Assembly (NCBI RefSeq): GCF_014287675.1 | Contig: NZ_JACOPQ010000001.1 | Span: 310,001-374,000, forward strand | Source of the DNA: Lawsonibacter faecis | Lineage (GTDB): Bacteria > Bacillota > Clostridia > Oscillospirales > Oscillospiraceae | DNA: 64,000 nucleotides | Direction of reading: 5' to 3' | Shown here: in pieces, positions 50,371-59,964 of the stretch | Layout of the letters: each line of letters begins with the position of its first letter | Numbering within the stretch: the first letter of the stretch is position 1 | Program-made: the position numbers and the translations under genes | The notes under the pieces: model-generated | The model's database searches: none | Seen by the model: only the letters and a program-made list of their open reading frames with translations | What the model was told of the DNA's origin: nothing

Positions 50371-53169
50371 TCAGGCCGTCGCCTTCACAAACCGCTCCAG
50401 CATGGCGGCCACCTCGGCCCGGCTGGCGCTCCCCCCGGGCTCAAGGGCTTTGCCGTCCTTTCCGTTGATAATCCCCTGCTCCACCGCCCAGCAAAGGGGC
50501 GTCTCGGCGTAGGCGTTCACCGTGTCCGCATCGGAAAAGTCCTTCAGGCTCCCCTTGGTCCCCGGCTTTCCGGCATAGCGGTAGAGCATGATGGCAAGCT
50601 CCTCCCGGGTGATGTTCACCTCCGGGTTTTCCCCGTTGGAGACGCCCCTGGCGGCGGCCCAGGCAACGCCCTTCTCGTACCATATTGCGCCTCCGGCGGT
50701 ATCCGCCCCGTCCAGTCTGGCCAGCACGGTCATCAGCATCCCCCGGGTCATGGGCGCGGCGGGGGAGAAGTTCTTGCCGCCGGTGCCCTGAAACAGCTCC
50801 CGGCTGCTCACGAAGGCCACCGCGTCCGCCGCCCAGTTGCCCTCCGCCACGTCGTCGAACGGCTTGGCGTTTTCCACGAATTTCAGCTTCACATCGCCGG
50901 TGACAGGGATGGCTATGCCGTCCTCCGTGACCACGGAGTTTCTCACAAGCTCCTCTGTGCCGTCGGCCTTCACCAGCACCGCAGCCATTCCGGCGGTCGC
51001 ACCCTTGACGGGTATGGTGACCGTGGCGGCGTCCCTGCCCTTGGGCAGCGTCACCGTGGCGGTGGTGACGCCCGCCGCCGTAGTCTCGGCCACAGCCTTC
51101 ACGCCGTCCGGGTAGGTGACAGTGGTCGTCACGGTGCCGGTGGTCTTGTCGGTGGCCGTCCTGACTGTGGCGCCGTCCCCGGTCTTGTTTCCGCTGCTGC
51201 CGGAGCCTCCGCCCGAACCGCCGCCGTAGTAGGGAGCGGTGACCGTCAGCTTTCCGTCGTGATAGATTATCTCATTGTAGTTTCCGGCGGTTCTCCGGGG
51301 CAGCGCCCCGCCGGACGCTGAGATGACATAGGTTCCCGCGCTGCTCATATTCACCCCCCGGCCCTTGACAGCCGGCTCCTGGGCCAGCTTCTCCCCATCG
51401 ACGAGTCCGGTCACTGTGTACGTATAGGCGGGCTCCGCCTGTCCCACGTCGGCAGTCTTATCATCCGCAGAAATCTCCACCGTTGCTTTGGTGATATCAA
51501 CGGGTATCGTCAGTTCATCCCAGAATAAATGATCTCCGATGACATCCAGCGATACCTTCAGCAGGTAGTTTCCTGCATTCTTGGGCGCATATCCGAGCGC
51601 CCTGCCGGGCTCTTCCGCGTCATACCAGTTGTACGTCACCTGATCTACCAGCGCTTCTGTGAGGTCGGTTTCGTCCTCAACCGAGGTGATGACCAGGCCG
51701 GAGGTGTCCAGCGCTATGGCTTGACCATCATAAGTCTTTCCGCTCACGTCGATGCCGGAGATGGAAACCGTAGGTTCGGTTTTCTCCATAGCCGGATCGT
51801 CGGCAGAGCCCTTGGGTACATACAGCGTCAGATCGCTGAATTCCGCCGTACCGGCGTAGAAGTTGATGTGGGGAATACCGAAGTAGAAATAATCGGGGTA
51901 AACTTCATCTTCCGGCCAGGTCTCTTCCATTACGTTCATATAATCGATTTTACTGTTGGGCGGAATTAAATTCTGCAGTTCTTCCAGCGTTTGGTTGAAA
52001 TGATAGGTCCAGCTGTTCAAATTGCCGTCGCCGCCGATATGCGCTTTGGTATGGCGGTAGGTGGTATTTCCGCCATAGTAGAAGTCGCCGCTCACCTCCA
52101 GAGTGTAGCTCTCCGGGGTCCGCTCCACCGCGAAGGTATAGGATTCGCCGGGTTTGTACTTGTCCACCATTGTGGCACCCATCTCAGGCCCCTGGGAGGT
52201 GAGGCTGTAGAACTCGCCGCCGCTGCCCAGAAAGTCACCCTTGTTCGCCTTGGCGTCGATCCACAGCATGGAGATGTAGCGGGAGCCGTCCTGATTTCTG
52301 TTCCCCTCATTATCATAAACATAGGACCAGGTACCGCCGCCGTCAGGATTTCCATTCCAGTTGTTATCTGTGTCGATGGCGACCTTCCGGTGGTGGTGGA
52401 TAAATGTGTTATTATGGGGCTGGGGATTTCCGTAGTCCACGATGCTCAGGAAGTACATCCCGTTCTGGCTCATGGCATTGCCCCCCTGCGTCCAGGGGCC
52501 TGTGTCCAGACGGGAGAGATCGTCCTGAAAATAGCCGTTGACACGCTCCCCCTCATAGTCCACATAGGGGTTGGGGCTTTCCATGGACCAGTCCTTCCAT
52601 GAATTGGTATAGACATCCCTGCCGTTCTCGTCCAGGTCTCTGCCGCCCACGTCGATATTCGACACGGTAACCTCCAGCCGGTAGGTGGAGGGCAGGGGAT
52701 TGGTGGAGCCGATGATGGCCGCGTCGGTGTGGGACTCGCAGACCATGACCGCCTTGCCGTCGCCGTTGATGATGAAGCGGCCGCCTGTCTCCGGCGGCGT
52801 CTCCGAATCCGCGCCGCGGCCGTAAGTCTCCACCGTGAGCCAGTTATCCTCGCCGAAGGAGTAGGACTTGCGGTAGGCGGAAAAGTCCCCCAGCTCCTGC
52901 AGCAGATTCTCATTTCTGGTCTGCATGGCATAGCCGCTGTCACCGTAGAAAATGTCGTACTCTTCGTTTTCGTATGTGTCCTCCACCCAATCCTCCGGTT
53001 CAAGCACCTTGTCATCAAAGGTCTCCCGGTACTTGACCACCCATTCGATGTCGTCCGGGTCACCGCTCTGGGCCGCCCGGGCCCCGCCGCCCGCGGCAAA
53101 CGCCGTCCCGCTGGCCAGCATAGCCAGGATGAGGCCGACGGCTGCAAGAGCATTCAATCTCCGCTTCAT
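50371..53169 (-). CDS. SLH-anchored surface protein with ConA-like and MBG domains (932 residues)
   Basis: A signal peptide (LAAVGLILAMLASGTAFAAG) is followed by a beta-rich region starting YRETFDDKVLEPEDWVED that looks like a concanavalin/LamG-type domain (to about 450). A YDG/MBG-type unit follows (about 455-625; KTYDGQAIALDTSG, then TADVGQAEPAYTYTVTGLVDG), then a Gly/Ser/Thr linker and three SLH domains (about 765-930, ending SRAEVAAMLERFVKATA). No catalytic signature is seen in the front domain, so it may bind glycans, with hydrolysis less certain. It starts the two-gene SLH operon. Confidence 0.8.
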   Translation of the reverse strand: MKRRLNALAAVGLILAMLASGTAFAAGGGARAAQSGDPDDIEWVVKYRETFDDKVLEPEDWVEDTYENEEYDIFYGDSGYAMQTRNENLLQELGDFSAYRKSYSFGEDNWLTVETYGRGADSETPPETGGRFIINGDGKAVMVCESHTDAAIIGSTNPLPSTYRLEVTVSNIDVGGRDLDENGRDVYTNSWKDWSMESPNPYVDYEGERVNGYFQDDLSRLDTGPWTQGGNAMSQNGMYFLSIVDYGNPQPHNNTFIHHHRKVAIDTDNNWNGNPDGGGTWSYVYDNEGNRNQDGSRYISMLWIDAKANKGDFLGSGGEFYSLTSQGPEMGATMVDKYKPGESYTFAVERTPESYTLEVSGDFYYGGNTTYRHTKAHIGGDGNLNSWTYHFNQTLEELQNLIPPNSKIDYMNVMEETWPEDEVYPDYFYFGIPHINFYAGTAEFSDLTLYVPKGSADDPAMEKTEPTVSISGIDVSGKTYDGQAIALDTSGLVITSVEDETDLTEALVDQVTYNWYDAEEPGRALGYAPKNAGNYLLKVSLDVIGDHLFWDELTIPVDITKATVEISADDKTADVGQAEPAYTYTVTGLVDGEKLAQEPAVKGRGVNMSSAGTYVISASGGALPRRTAGNYNEIIYHDGKLTVTAPYYGGGSGGGSGSSGNKTGDGATVRTATDKTTGTVTTTVTYPDGVKAVAETTAAGVTTATVTLPKGRDAATVTIPVKGATAGMAAVLVKADGTEELVRNSVVTEDGIAIPVTGDVKLKFVENAKPFDDVAEGNWAADAVAFVSSRELFQGTGGKNFSPAAPMTRGMLMTVLARLDGADTAGGAIWYEKGVAWAAARGVSNGENPEVNITREELAIMLYRYAGKPGTKGSLKDFSDADTVNAYAETPLCWAVEQGIINGKDGKALEPGGSASRAEVAAMLERFVKATA

Positions 53170-53239
53170 TCTCCCTTGTCCTCCTTAACCATATATTTTG
53201 GTGGTGTGGATTTTGCGGCGCAGGTTTGATGTCGCCTAA

Positions 53240-53268
53240 ATTTTATTGTATTTATACAAAAATGTCAT
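53240..53268 (-). promoter_or_regulatory. Promoter of the two-gene SLH operon
   Basis: On the minus strand ATGACA (53268-53263), a 17-bp spacer and TAAAAT (53245-53240). The spacer contains the dyad TTGTAT/ATACAA (53246-53259), a possible operator. Confidence 0.6.
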
Positions 53269-53496
53269 CACTTTATGTCGTTTTTTGTCCAATATGTTTA
53301 TTGGTATCTAACTGTTATGTATACCAATTTTTCATTGGAAATGCCGGGGTGCCTCTCCGCCGTTTTTGCCGGGATCGGAAGCGGTATTCGTCCCGGCGCT
53401 ATGAGTTACTTCAGCTGAAAGGGGGCGGGGAGACGCCGTCCGTCTCCCCGCCCGTTCTGCGCCTTATTTCAGATTGAGTCGGCAGCCCGTGGCAAA

Positions 53497-53531
53497 AGGA
53501 GCCCACGGAGCAATTTGCTCCGTGGGCTCCT
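53497..53531 (-). terminator. Terminator of the GH101 gene
   Basis: A 16-bp perfect stem (53497-53512 with 53516-53531) around a 3-base loop, with a T run on the minus strand, lies 32 bp after the stop. Confidence 0.9.
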
Positions 53532-53563
53532 CTTTCCGCTGTTGTCCGGCACATTCAGTCCCG

Positions 53564-56500
53564 TTATTTTGCCGGCTGTTCCACAAACCGCATGAGGATG
53601 GCTGCCACCTCGGCGCGGCTGGCTGTGCCCGTGGGATTGAGCTCGCCCACGCCGTTGCCGGTGAGTATGCCGCTATCCACGGCCCAGCTCATGGCCTCAA
53701 CCGCCCAGTCGGACACCTTGCCCGCGTCGGGGAACGCGCTGAAGGATGCGCCGTCAGCAGCCTCCGCCTTTGCATAGCGGTAGAGCATGACCACCAGACT
53801 CTCGCGGGTAATGTCGGCCTCGGGTGCAGTCCCATCTGAGATGCCCTGCTCCACAGCCCAGGCCATGCCGGCAGAATACCAGGTTTCACCAGCCGCAGTA
53901 TCCTGCCCGGCCAGACGCGCCAGAACCGTCATCAGCATACCGCGGGTCATATTCTCCGTCGGCGAGAATGTACTGGCGCTGGTACCGTGAAAGAGCTCCC
54001 GGCTGGCGGCAAACTGTACTGCCCCGGCGGCCCAGTAGCCCTCTGCCACATCCGTAAAGCGCTTGCTGTTGTCGATGATTTTGACGGTAGCGTTCTTGCT
54101 CAGGGTGATGCGCATTCCGTCGTCGGTTGCGACGGAGGTCTTGACGACCTCTGTGGTTCCGTCAGAATTGACGATGACAGCCACCTCGCCGGGCGCAGGT
54201 TTCCGGTCGGTGGGAATGGTTACGGTGACGCTGTCTTTATTCTTGGGAACCGTGACTACGCTCACGGACGCGCCGTCCTTCGGCGTGGTCGTCACAATTT
54301 TTGTCCCGTCAGGATACGTGGTAGTCGCAGTAACCTCGCCTGTTTTCTTGTCGGTAACGGTCTTCGTGGTGGACCCGTCCGGGTTTTTGGTTGTCTCGGT
54401 GGCGGTGCTGCCGCCGCCGGAGGATCCGCCGCCGGAACTGCCGCCGGTGCTGATAAAGGTCGCCGTCACGGTGGTGTTGAAGCCGGGCATGAGGAAGGTC
54501 CTGGTGCTGCCGGTGCCGGTCAGCGCCACGGCCTTGCCGCCCCCCGTCTTGACTGCGGTGATGGTATCCAGCTTGTAGCCGGAGTCCGGGGTGATGGTCA
54601 GAGTCATCTCCGTGCCCATCTTGGCGCTGGCGGGGTCGATGCTTACCGTACCGTTTCCAACCTCGACAATCGTTACGCCGTAAGTAACGTTCGCAATGGC
54701 AGCCTCCAGGCTGGCGGTGACGCCCGTTACAGATGCGGCGCTGGCGCTCTCATCCGCATAGATGGTCCTGGCATTCTCAAGTGCGGCAGCCGCCGCGGGA
54801 TATTCCGTCAGGTCCATGGCCATGGCCCGTTGAATCACCTGGTCCAGCGCCAGTTTTTCAGGGCTGATGTTGCGGGTGATGACCAGGTTGTCCATTGTAA
54901 AGTTGCCGGTGTCCGTGTTGGTGCCGCCGTCGTAGTAGAAGTTCCAGCTATCGGTGATTAAGAGGCCGATCCAGGTCTGGCCGGACTCGTCGCCGGTAAT
55001 GGTACCCCTGAAATGCTCAGAAGGGGCGGTTTTGGGATACCCGCTCGTGTCCTTCAGCTCATACCGGGTGAGTTCTCCCTTGGCGGCCGCGTCGTGGGCG
55101 TAATCGTAGGCGCCGTCGCCCTTGACCAGGACAAAGTGATCGGAACCCATCTCATAGTCAAATTCCACGGTGTACTCCACGCCGGGCTCAAAGCGGAAGT
55201 TCTGGGGGACGGACTGGAATACCAGATAGGAGTAAATATAGTTGTACCCCGGATACATACCGCCGCCGTTGACCTTGAGGGACCAGTCTCCGTCGATCAC
55301 GTCGTCCATTACCTTGCCCTCCCAGCCCTTCTGGGTATAGGGCTCGTGGCGCTTGGCCAGGTGCTGGCGGTTGTCCTCCACATTTTCAACGGGTCCAACC
55401 ACGAAGGGGTACTCGCCCTGGACCACGTTTTCAAAGTCCTGCTCAAATTTGATGACCCTGCCCAGGCTGTCCTTGGTGACGTTGCGGGCGCTGTCCTCCA
55501 CCACGCGCACATCGTCAAAATAGGTGTTGCCCGTGCCCGCCCCGCGGCTCAGCTCCAGGGTGACGGGGACGCCCTGCGCAGGGGCGGTAAAGTACACATA
55601 CATATTCTGGAAGTTGCTGGTGTTGTCCTCGACGGGCATCTTGTAGTGGTGCGTGTAGCCGCTGATATGGTTTCTGGCGATGGACCGCTCCGTATAGTTG
55701 GCGTCCACCGTCTCGCCGTCCACCTTGACGCTGACGAACGCCTTTGCGTCGGTGCTGCGGTTATCCACACCCACATACACAGCGTAGTCCTGGCCGGGGA
55801 CGAGGTCGGTCATCTCCTGGCTGACGGCGACCTCGCCGGTCAGCTTCAGCATGGGGACCTGGCGCTCGGTGGCGAATCGCTCTGCCGTGCCGCTGCCGGT
55901 AACGGTCCAATGATCGGTGATGGCGGCGGAGTTGAAGGACACGTCGGCCAGGTGCATATGGGTGCTCCACTCCACCTGGGGGCCGACGGCGGCGGTATTG
56001 CCGGGGACGACCACATAGGGGACCTTGGGCTCTGCGGTCAACGTAATCTGATGGTTTGCAACGTTGACGGTCCGCTCGTTGACACGGCCGGTATCGGTGA
56101 GCTTATAGACCTTGACGGAGGTGACGTTGGCCCAGCTGTCGGGCAGCTCCCAGGTGCTCTCGCCGCCCAGGTCGTTGCGGTGGTAGAGCTTCTGAGCGGC
56201 CAGGGCGAGGTCCCCGCCCTCGTTGTCCCAGAACCAGGGAATCAGGTACTTCTGATTGGCCAGCCCCCTCAGGATATCGGTATCACGGTCGTTGATCCCG
56301 GCCAGCGCCTGCCCGGACACGGGGGTGGCGGGCACCGGCGCGCCGGTCAGGATGACCTTGCCGTTCAGGGTAATGACGCGGGAGCGGTACTCCTGCTTGT
56401 CGCTGTCGGTGCCGCCGCCGTAGACAAAGGCCTTGGTGGCAGCCTCGTCGGGGTCGGTGCCGCGGGTGACCACCACATCGCCCCATTTCTCGTCCTCAAG

Positions 56501-59500
56501 CTCAATCCGGACCTCGGGAATCCACTGGGTATCGGACTGCCCCTTATTATAATCCGTGGCATAGGGCATGGTCACACTGGTCTCACTGTCTATCCAGTCC
56601 ATAATATCAAAATGCTGGAGGAACTTGCCGGGGATCAGGTGCTCGAAGGTGGCCTCAATATGCTCGTCGTACTCGCCGTCCTTCTGCCAGCCCTCAAACC
56701 CCTGCATCACCGCACCGCCCAGCAGGGGCGCGTTGGCGGAGCCGCCCAGGTGAGAGTAGTCGGGGGCGAAGACATCCTTGGTGCTGTTGAACAGCATACG
56801 GTAGATATCGCTGTTGTAGTAGCCCTTATAGGAGTAATCTCCATAGGTATAGTCGCTGATCCAGTGGGAGAAGGTGGTCTCGGGCTCATTGGCGTAGCAC
56901 CACTCCTGAACCATGCGCCAGCCGTTATCCCGGAGCATATTGGAGAGCTTGCTGGTCTGCCATGCGTCCTCAGCGCCGCTGGTCCGGTTGCCCCACACGT
57001 CGGTGTAGACAAAGTCCATGTTGTCGCCCACAAGTTTCTTGAGTTTGGCGAGGCGTTCCTCGCGGTTGCCGGTAGCCAGGTCGTAGACGCCGTTGATGCC
57101 CACGCCCTGGTCCAGCCACTCCCAGCCCCACTTCAGGCTGCCGTCGGAAAAAACACGCAGCATGGGGTCGTCAAAGGCGTCGGCCTCGGGGTAGAACTCG
57201 CTGGTGTTGATGTGGATGCCGAATCGTGCGCCGTACTCCCGGCCCTCCTCCATCATGGTGTTCATGTCCTCGGCGCCGCCCATGCGCTCACCGATGTCGT
57301 AGAAATCGGGGTGGCCGGAGTCGTGGCCCTCGCTGGCATAGCCCTTGAGGAGAACTGCCTGGCCCAGGCCGTCGGTATTCAGCGCCACCCGCTTCACGTT
57401 ATCCAGAGTGGCGAGGAAGGGGTTCTGGGCCTGGGAGCCGAAGTTCAGGGCGATGCGGGTGCTGATGAGCTCGGGCACCTCCTCGCTCTTAAAGGGCTTA
57501 TGGATGACGCCGTCGTCCCGCGCGGCAATCACGCCATCCTTCCAGTCGGTGACGCCGTCGCTGTTGCGGTCCTCGGTAATGACGACCCTGACATAGGGCA
57601 TCTCTTCCTCGCTGGGCCCGATAATACGTTCTTCCGCGGTCAGGTTCTCCACCGCATAGGGGTTTCTGACCCATGCCGTATTGTCCGAGGTCCTTTCGAT
57701 GCAGGAGGCCACATCTCTGTCGTAATACCAGAGGGCGCTGCGCAGGCCCACGCTCTTCACGCCGTCGGCGCTCTCGCTGGCGTCCGCGAGGATACGGTAG
57801 TTATCGCGGGTGGCCACGTCGTAGCCGATGGTGGCGTTGCTGGCGATACCGGCACTCAGTCCGTCGGCGGAGACGAAGGCATAGAAGGATCCCTTCCCCA
57901 CCCCCAGGGAGAAGGCGTCGCTGCTGAGGTTCATCTCATCGTTCACGTCTATATAGGTGTCCCTGCGGGTGACCGTGTTGCCGCTCCCCCTGGTGCCTGC
58001 GAAGGCGGCTCCTTCCTGGGTGCTGTTCACGGACACAAGGCTGTGGCGGGGGATCTCAATGGACTGGAGCGGATGCTCGATGCGGTCGCCGTCGGGATAG
58101 GCCACATCAGTGACGGCAAAGGTGAGCACATTTTTCTCCACGGACAGCACGGCCGTAATCACCGCGTGAGTGCCGTCCTCCCCGTTCACCTCCATTTTAT
58201 AGGTGACCTCGCTCTCACTCGTCTGCTCGGCGGTTACCTTGGGTCGGACCGCCTCCCCCTCACCCAGCACAGAGTCTATCCCGGGATTGCTCTTATTGAT
58301 AATGATGGTGTTCAGTTCCTCGGTCTGGCCATAAATTATCTTCCCGTTCATCTCGTACTGAATGACCCGGGGGAACTCCAAATCCACCTTCACGTCCATC
58401 TCAGGCGTGGAGAGCGTCGCGATGGAAGCCGTGGTAAGCTCCGCGTCCTGGCCGGTCAACGGGCCGCTGCCGCGGGGGATGGCAACCTCCCTGCTGCCGC
58501 TCCGATATCCGTCCTTGGTAAAGGTCAGGGTGTACTCCCCCGCCAGTATCCGGGGCAGGGTGTAAGCGCCGTCCGCGTCCGTGGCGGCGGAGACGCCGCC
58601 GCCCACGACCTTCGCGCCGGAGACGGGGGCGCCCGTCTCCCCGTCGGTCACCTTGCCGGACACATCGCTGTAGGTATAGGCCTCCAGCTCCAGATCCTTG
58701 GTGATATCCGCGCCGGAGATCGCCACGTCGACTGCCTCGGGGGACCAGTAGCCCTCCATGGAGACGATGAGGGAATAGGTCCCGTCCTGGAGGCCGGGCA
58801 CCCTATACGCCCCGCGCGCGTCGGTCTTGACGGTCTCGCTCCCCAGCGTGATGGCGGCGCCCTCGACGGGCTCGTCCGTCACAGAGTCGGTCACGACGCC
58901 CGATACGTCCCAGGCAGTCGTCGTAGCCTGGCCGGTATAGTGGATATCGGAGCAGATAAGCTCGGTCGCATTGTGCCAATTTCCCGTCATGAGGGCAAGG
59001 CTGTCCGCCGCGGGCACGGAGCTGATGTCGATGGAGGTATCTCCCGCCTGATTAAACTGGACCTCCTTCCCGTCTATGGTTAGGGCTGTGAGCTCATCAT
59101 CGGTCCAGTGAACTTCCAGTTCGTAGGTGGTCCCGACGCCCGGAATCTGAATGCCGGCAAGCGGTATATCCGTCGAGGCCTCGCCGGTATTGAGCGCAAT
59201 AAACCAGCCTCCCTTATGAAACGAGTAGCCGATCAGTACGTTCTGGTCCACCTTTGTGTAGTTGAGTGCCACGCCGAAACACATGGGACTGCCTTTCGGA
59301 GTAAAGGTCATGGAAAACGTCTTTTCCCCATCTCCGGCCGCCGCCAGCGCAGCGTCCAGATTCGCGCTGGTAAACATGGACGGGTATTTTTTGCCGCCGG
59401 TCCAGTCGTACTCGTTCTGGCTGCCCGCCGCCAGGCGGAGCTTGCCCTCAGCTGTCTGCTCCGCCACGGCGTCGGCCGTACCTACCACCGAGGATGCCTC

Positions 59501-59668
59501 CTGGGTCCAGGTATCCCCGGCGCCGTCGTTGGGAATTTCGGTGCTGTAGGGCGCCGCCGCCGGCTCCTCCTCAAGCTCTCCGGCCAGCGCCGCTGACGGC
59601 AGGAGCGACATCAGCAGTGCCAGTGCCAGCAGCACGGCCGCCGGCTTTTTGCAGGTGCGCATTTTCAT
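53564..59668 (-). CDS. SLH-anchored endo-alpha-N-acetylgalactosaminidase, GH101 (2034 residues)
   Basis: The protein cleaves the core 1 disaccharide Gal-beta-1,3-GalNAc from Ser/Thr of mucin-type glycoproteins. The order is signal peptide (1-29), a ConA-like front domain, two CnaB-like carboxypeptidase-regulatory repeats (about 252-415), and the GH101 barrel with GHDSGHPDFYDIGERMGGAED, DFVYTDVWGN (nucleophile Asp890) and MVQEW (acid/base Glu922). The 32-residue spacing equals that in the pneumococcal enzyme. Carbohydrate-binding-like modules follow, then a Thr/Asp linker and three SLH domains (about 1868-2030). All catalytic residues are present. The gene is divergent from an AraC regulator. 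Confidence 0.93.
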   Translation of the reverse strand: MKMRTCKKPAAVLLALALLMSLLPSAALAGELEEEPAAAPYSTEIPNDGAGDTWTQEASSVVGTADAVAEQTAEGKLRLAAGSQNEYDWTGGKKYPSMFTSANLDAALAAAGDGEKTFSMTFTPKGSPMCFGVALNYTKVDQNVLIGYSFHKGGWFIALNTGEASTDIPLAGIQIPGVGTTYELEVHWTDDELTALTIDGKEVQFNQAGDTSIDISSVPAADSLALMTGNWHNATELICSDIHYTGQATTTAWDVSGVVTDSVTDEPVEGAAITLGSETVKTDARGAYRVPGLQDGTYSLIVSMEGYWSPEAVDVAISGADITKDLELEAYTYSDVSGKVTDGETGAPVSGAKVVGGGVSAATDADGAYTLPRILAGEYTLTFTKDGYRSGSREVAIPRGSGPLTGQDAELTTASIATLSTPEMDVKVDLEFPRVIQYEMNGKIIYGQTEELNTIIINKSNPGIDSVLGEGEAVRPKVTAEQTSESEVTYKMEVNGEDGTHAVITAVLSVEKNVLTFAVTDVAYPDGDRIEHPLQSIEIPRHSLVSVNSTQEGAAFAGTRGSGNTVTRRDTYIDVNDEMNLSSDAFSLGVGKGSFYAFVSADGLSAGIASNATIGYDVATRDNYRILADASESADGVKSVGLRSALWYYDRDVASCIERTSDNTAWVRNPYAVENLTAEERIIGPSEEEMPYVRVVITEDRNSDGVTDWKDGVIAARDDGVIHKPFKSEEVPELISTRIALNFGSQAQNPFLATLDNVKRVALNTDGLGQAVLLKGYASEGHDSGHPDFYDIGERMGGAEDMNTMMEEGREYGARFGIHINTSEFYPEADAFDDPMLRVFSDGSLKWGWEWLDQGVGINGVYDLATGNREERLAKLKKLVGDNMDFVYTDVWGNRTSGAEDAWQTSKLSNMLRDNGWRMVQEWCYANEPETTFSHWISDYTYGDYSYKGYYNSDIYRMLFNSTKDVFAPDYSHLGGSANAPLLGGAVMQGFEGWQKDGEYDEHIEATFEHLIPGKFLQHFDIMDWIDSETSVTMPYATDYNKGQSDTQWIPEVRIELEDEKWGDVVVTRGTDPDEAATKAFVYGGGTDSDKQEYRSRVITLNGKVILTGAPVPATPVSGQALAGINDRDTDILRGLANQKYLIPWFWDNEGGDLALAAQKLYHRNDLGGESTWELPDSWANVTSVKVYKLTDTGRVNERTVNVANHQITLTAEPKVPYVVVPGNTAAVGPQVEWSTHMHLADVSFNSAAITDHWTVTGSGTAERFATERQVPMLKLTGEVAVSQEMTDLVPGQDYAVYVGVDNRSTDAKAFVSVKVDGETVDANYTERSIARNHISGYTHHYKMPVEDNTSNFQNMYVYFTAPAQGVPVTLELSRGAGTGNTYFDDVRVVEDSARNVTKDSLGRVIKFEQDFENVVQGEYPFVVGPVENVEDNRQHLAKRHEPYTQKGWEGKVMDDVIDGDWSLKVNGGGMYPGYNYIYSYLVFQSVPQNFRFEPGVEYTVEFDYEMGSDHFVLVKGDGAYDYAHDAAAKGELTRYELKDTSGYPKTAPSEHFRGTITGDESGQTWIGLLITDSWNFYYDGGTNTDTGNFTMDNLVITRNISPEKLALDQVIQRAMAMDLTEYPAAAAALENARTIYADESASAASVTGVTASLEAAIANVTYGVTIVEVGNGTVSIDPASAKMGTEMTLTITPDSGYKLDTITAVKTGGGKAVALTGTGSTRTFLMPGFNTTVTATFISTGGSSGGGSSGGGSTATETTKNPDGSTTKTVTDKKTGEVTATTTYPDGTKIVTTTPKDGASVSVVTVPKNKDSVTVTIPTDRKPAPGEVAVIVNSDGTTEVVKTSVATDDGMRITLSKNATVKIIDNSKRFTDVAEGYWAAGAVQFAASRELFHGTSASTFSPTENMTRGMLMTVLARLAGQDTAAGETWYSAGMAWAVEQGISDGTAPEADITRESLVVMLYRYAKAEAADGASFSAFPDAGKVSDWAVEAMSWAVDSGILTGNGVGELNPTGTASRAEVAAILMRFVEQPAK

Positions 59669-59713
59669 CGTGTTATCCTTCCTTTCTCCTTTTGCTCCGC
59701 GCGACCAGCGCCC

Positions 59714-59758
59714 TTTATGGTTTCATGCATGAAACCATAAAATGACCATGGTCATTTT
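59714..59758 (-). promoter_or_regulatory. Two overlapping perfect palindromes upstream of the GH101 gene
   Basis: A 28-bp perfect palindrome at 59714-59741 (centre CATG/CATG) overlaps by three bases a 20-bp perfect palindrome at 59739-59758 (AAAATGACCA/TGGTCATTTT). They lie 46-90 bp before the start of the GH101 gene, inside its likely 5' leader. They may be dimer-binding operators for a regulator, or paired hairpins in the mRNA leader. Confidence 0.7.
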
Positions 59759-59880
59759 CGTTTGCCTTTCAGGCAGTTTATATTTCATACTATACATCAA
59801 TCTCTTTTTCCTTGTCTTATAAAAATCCCCCATTTTTTCCATCCACGTATAAAATACGGAACAATTTTTAATTGCGGGCG

Positions 59881-59909
59881 TTGACTTTTTCCGCTTTGCC
59901 CTATAGACT
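59881..59909 (+). promoter_or_regulatory. Promoter of the AraC regulator gene
   Basis: TTGACT (59881-59886), a 17-bp spacer and TAGACT (59904-59909) lie about 55 bp before the ATG at 59965. Confidence 0.6.
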
Positions 59910-59964
59910 TTTGAGCGTTCCCCGCCAGATTCCCCCACTTTGTGACAGAAGGGTGCGAGGCCAT

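Larger units (their letters stand above)
53170..53563. promoter_or_regulatory. Intergenic region between the two SLH transcription units
   Basis: This 394-bp region carries, from right to left on the minus strand, the GH101 gene terminator (53497-53531), a second 13-bp GC hairpin (53423-53435 with 53441-53453), an 8-bp inverted repeat ATTGGTAT (53300-53307)/ATACCAAT (53321-53328) and the promoter of the downstream SLH operon. No gene is supported in it. Confidence 0.6.

Noticed and set aside
53226..53477. An 83-codon plus-strand frame in the gap between SLH genes
   Set aside because: It lies over the promoter and operator-like repeats of the minus-strand operon, lacks a ribosome site and has no recognisable domain.
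55013..59083. A 1356-codon open frame on the plus strand inside the GH101 gene
   Set aside because: It is the antisense shadow of a GC-rich gene: its composition is Val/His/Gly-rich without domains, there is no ribosome site, and the minus-strand frame is a clear GH101 protein.
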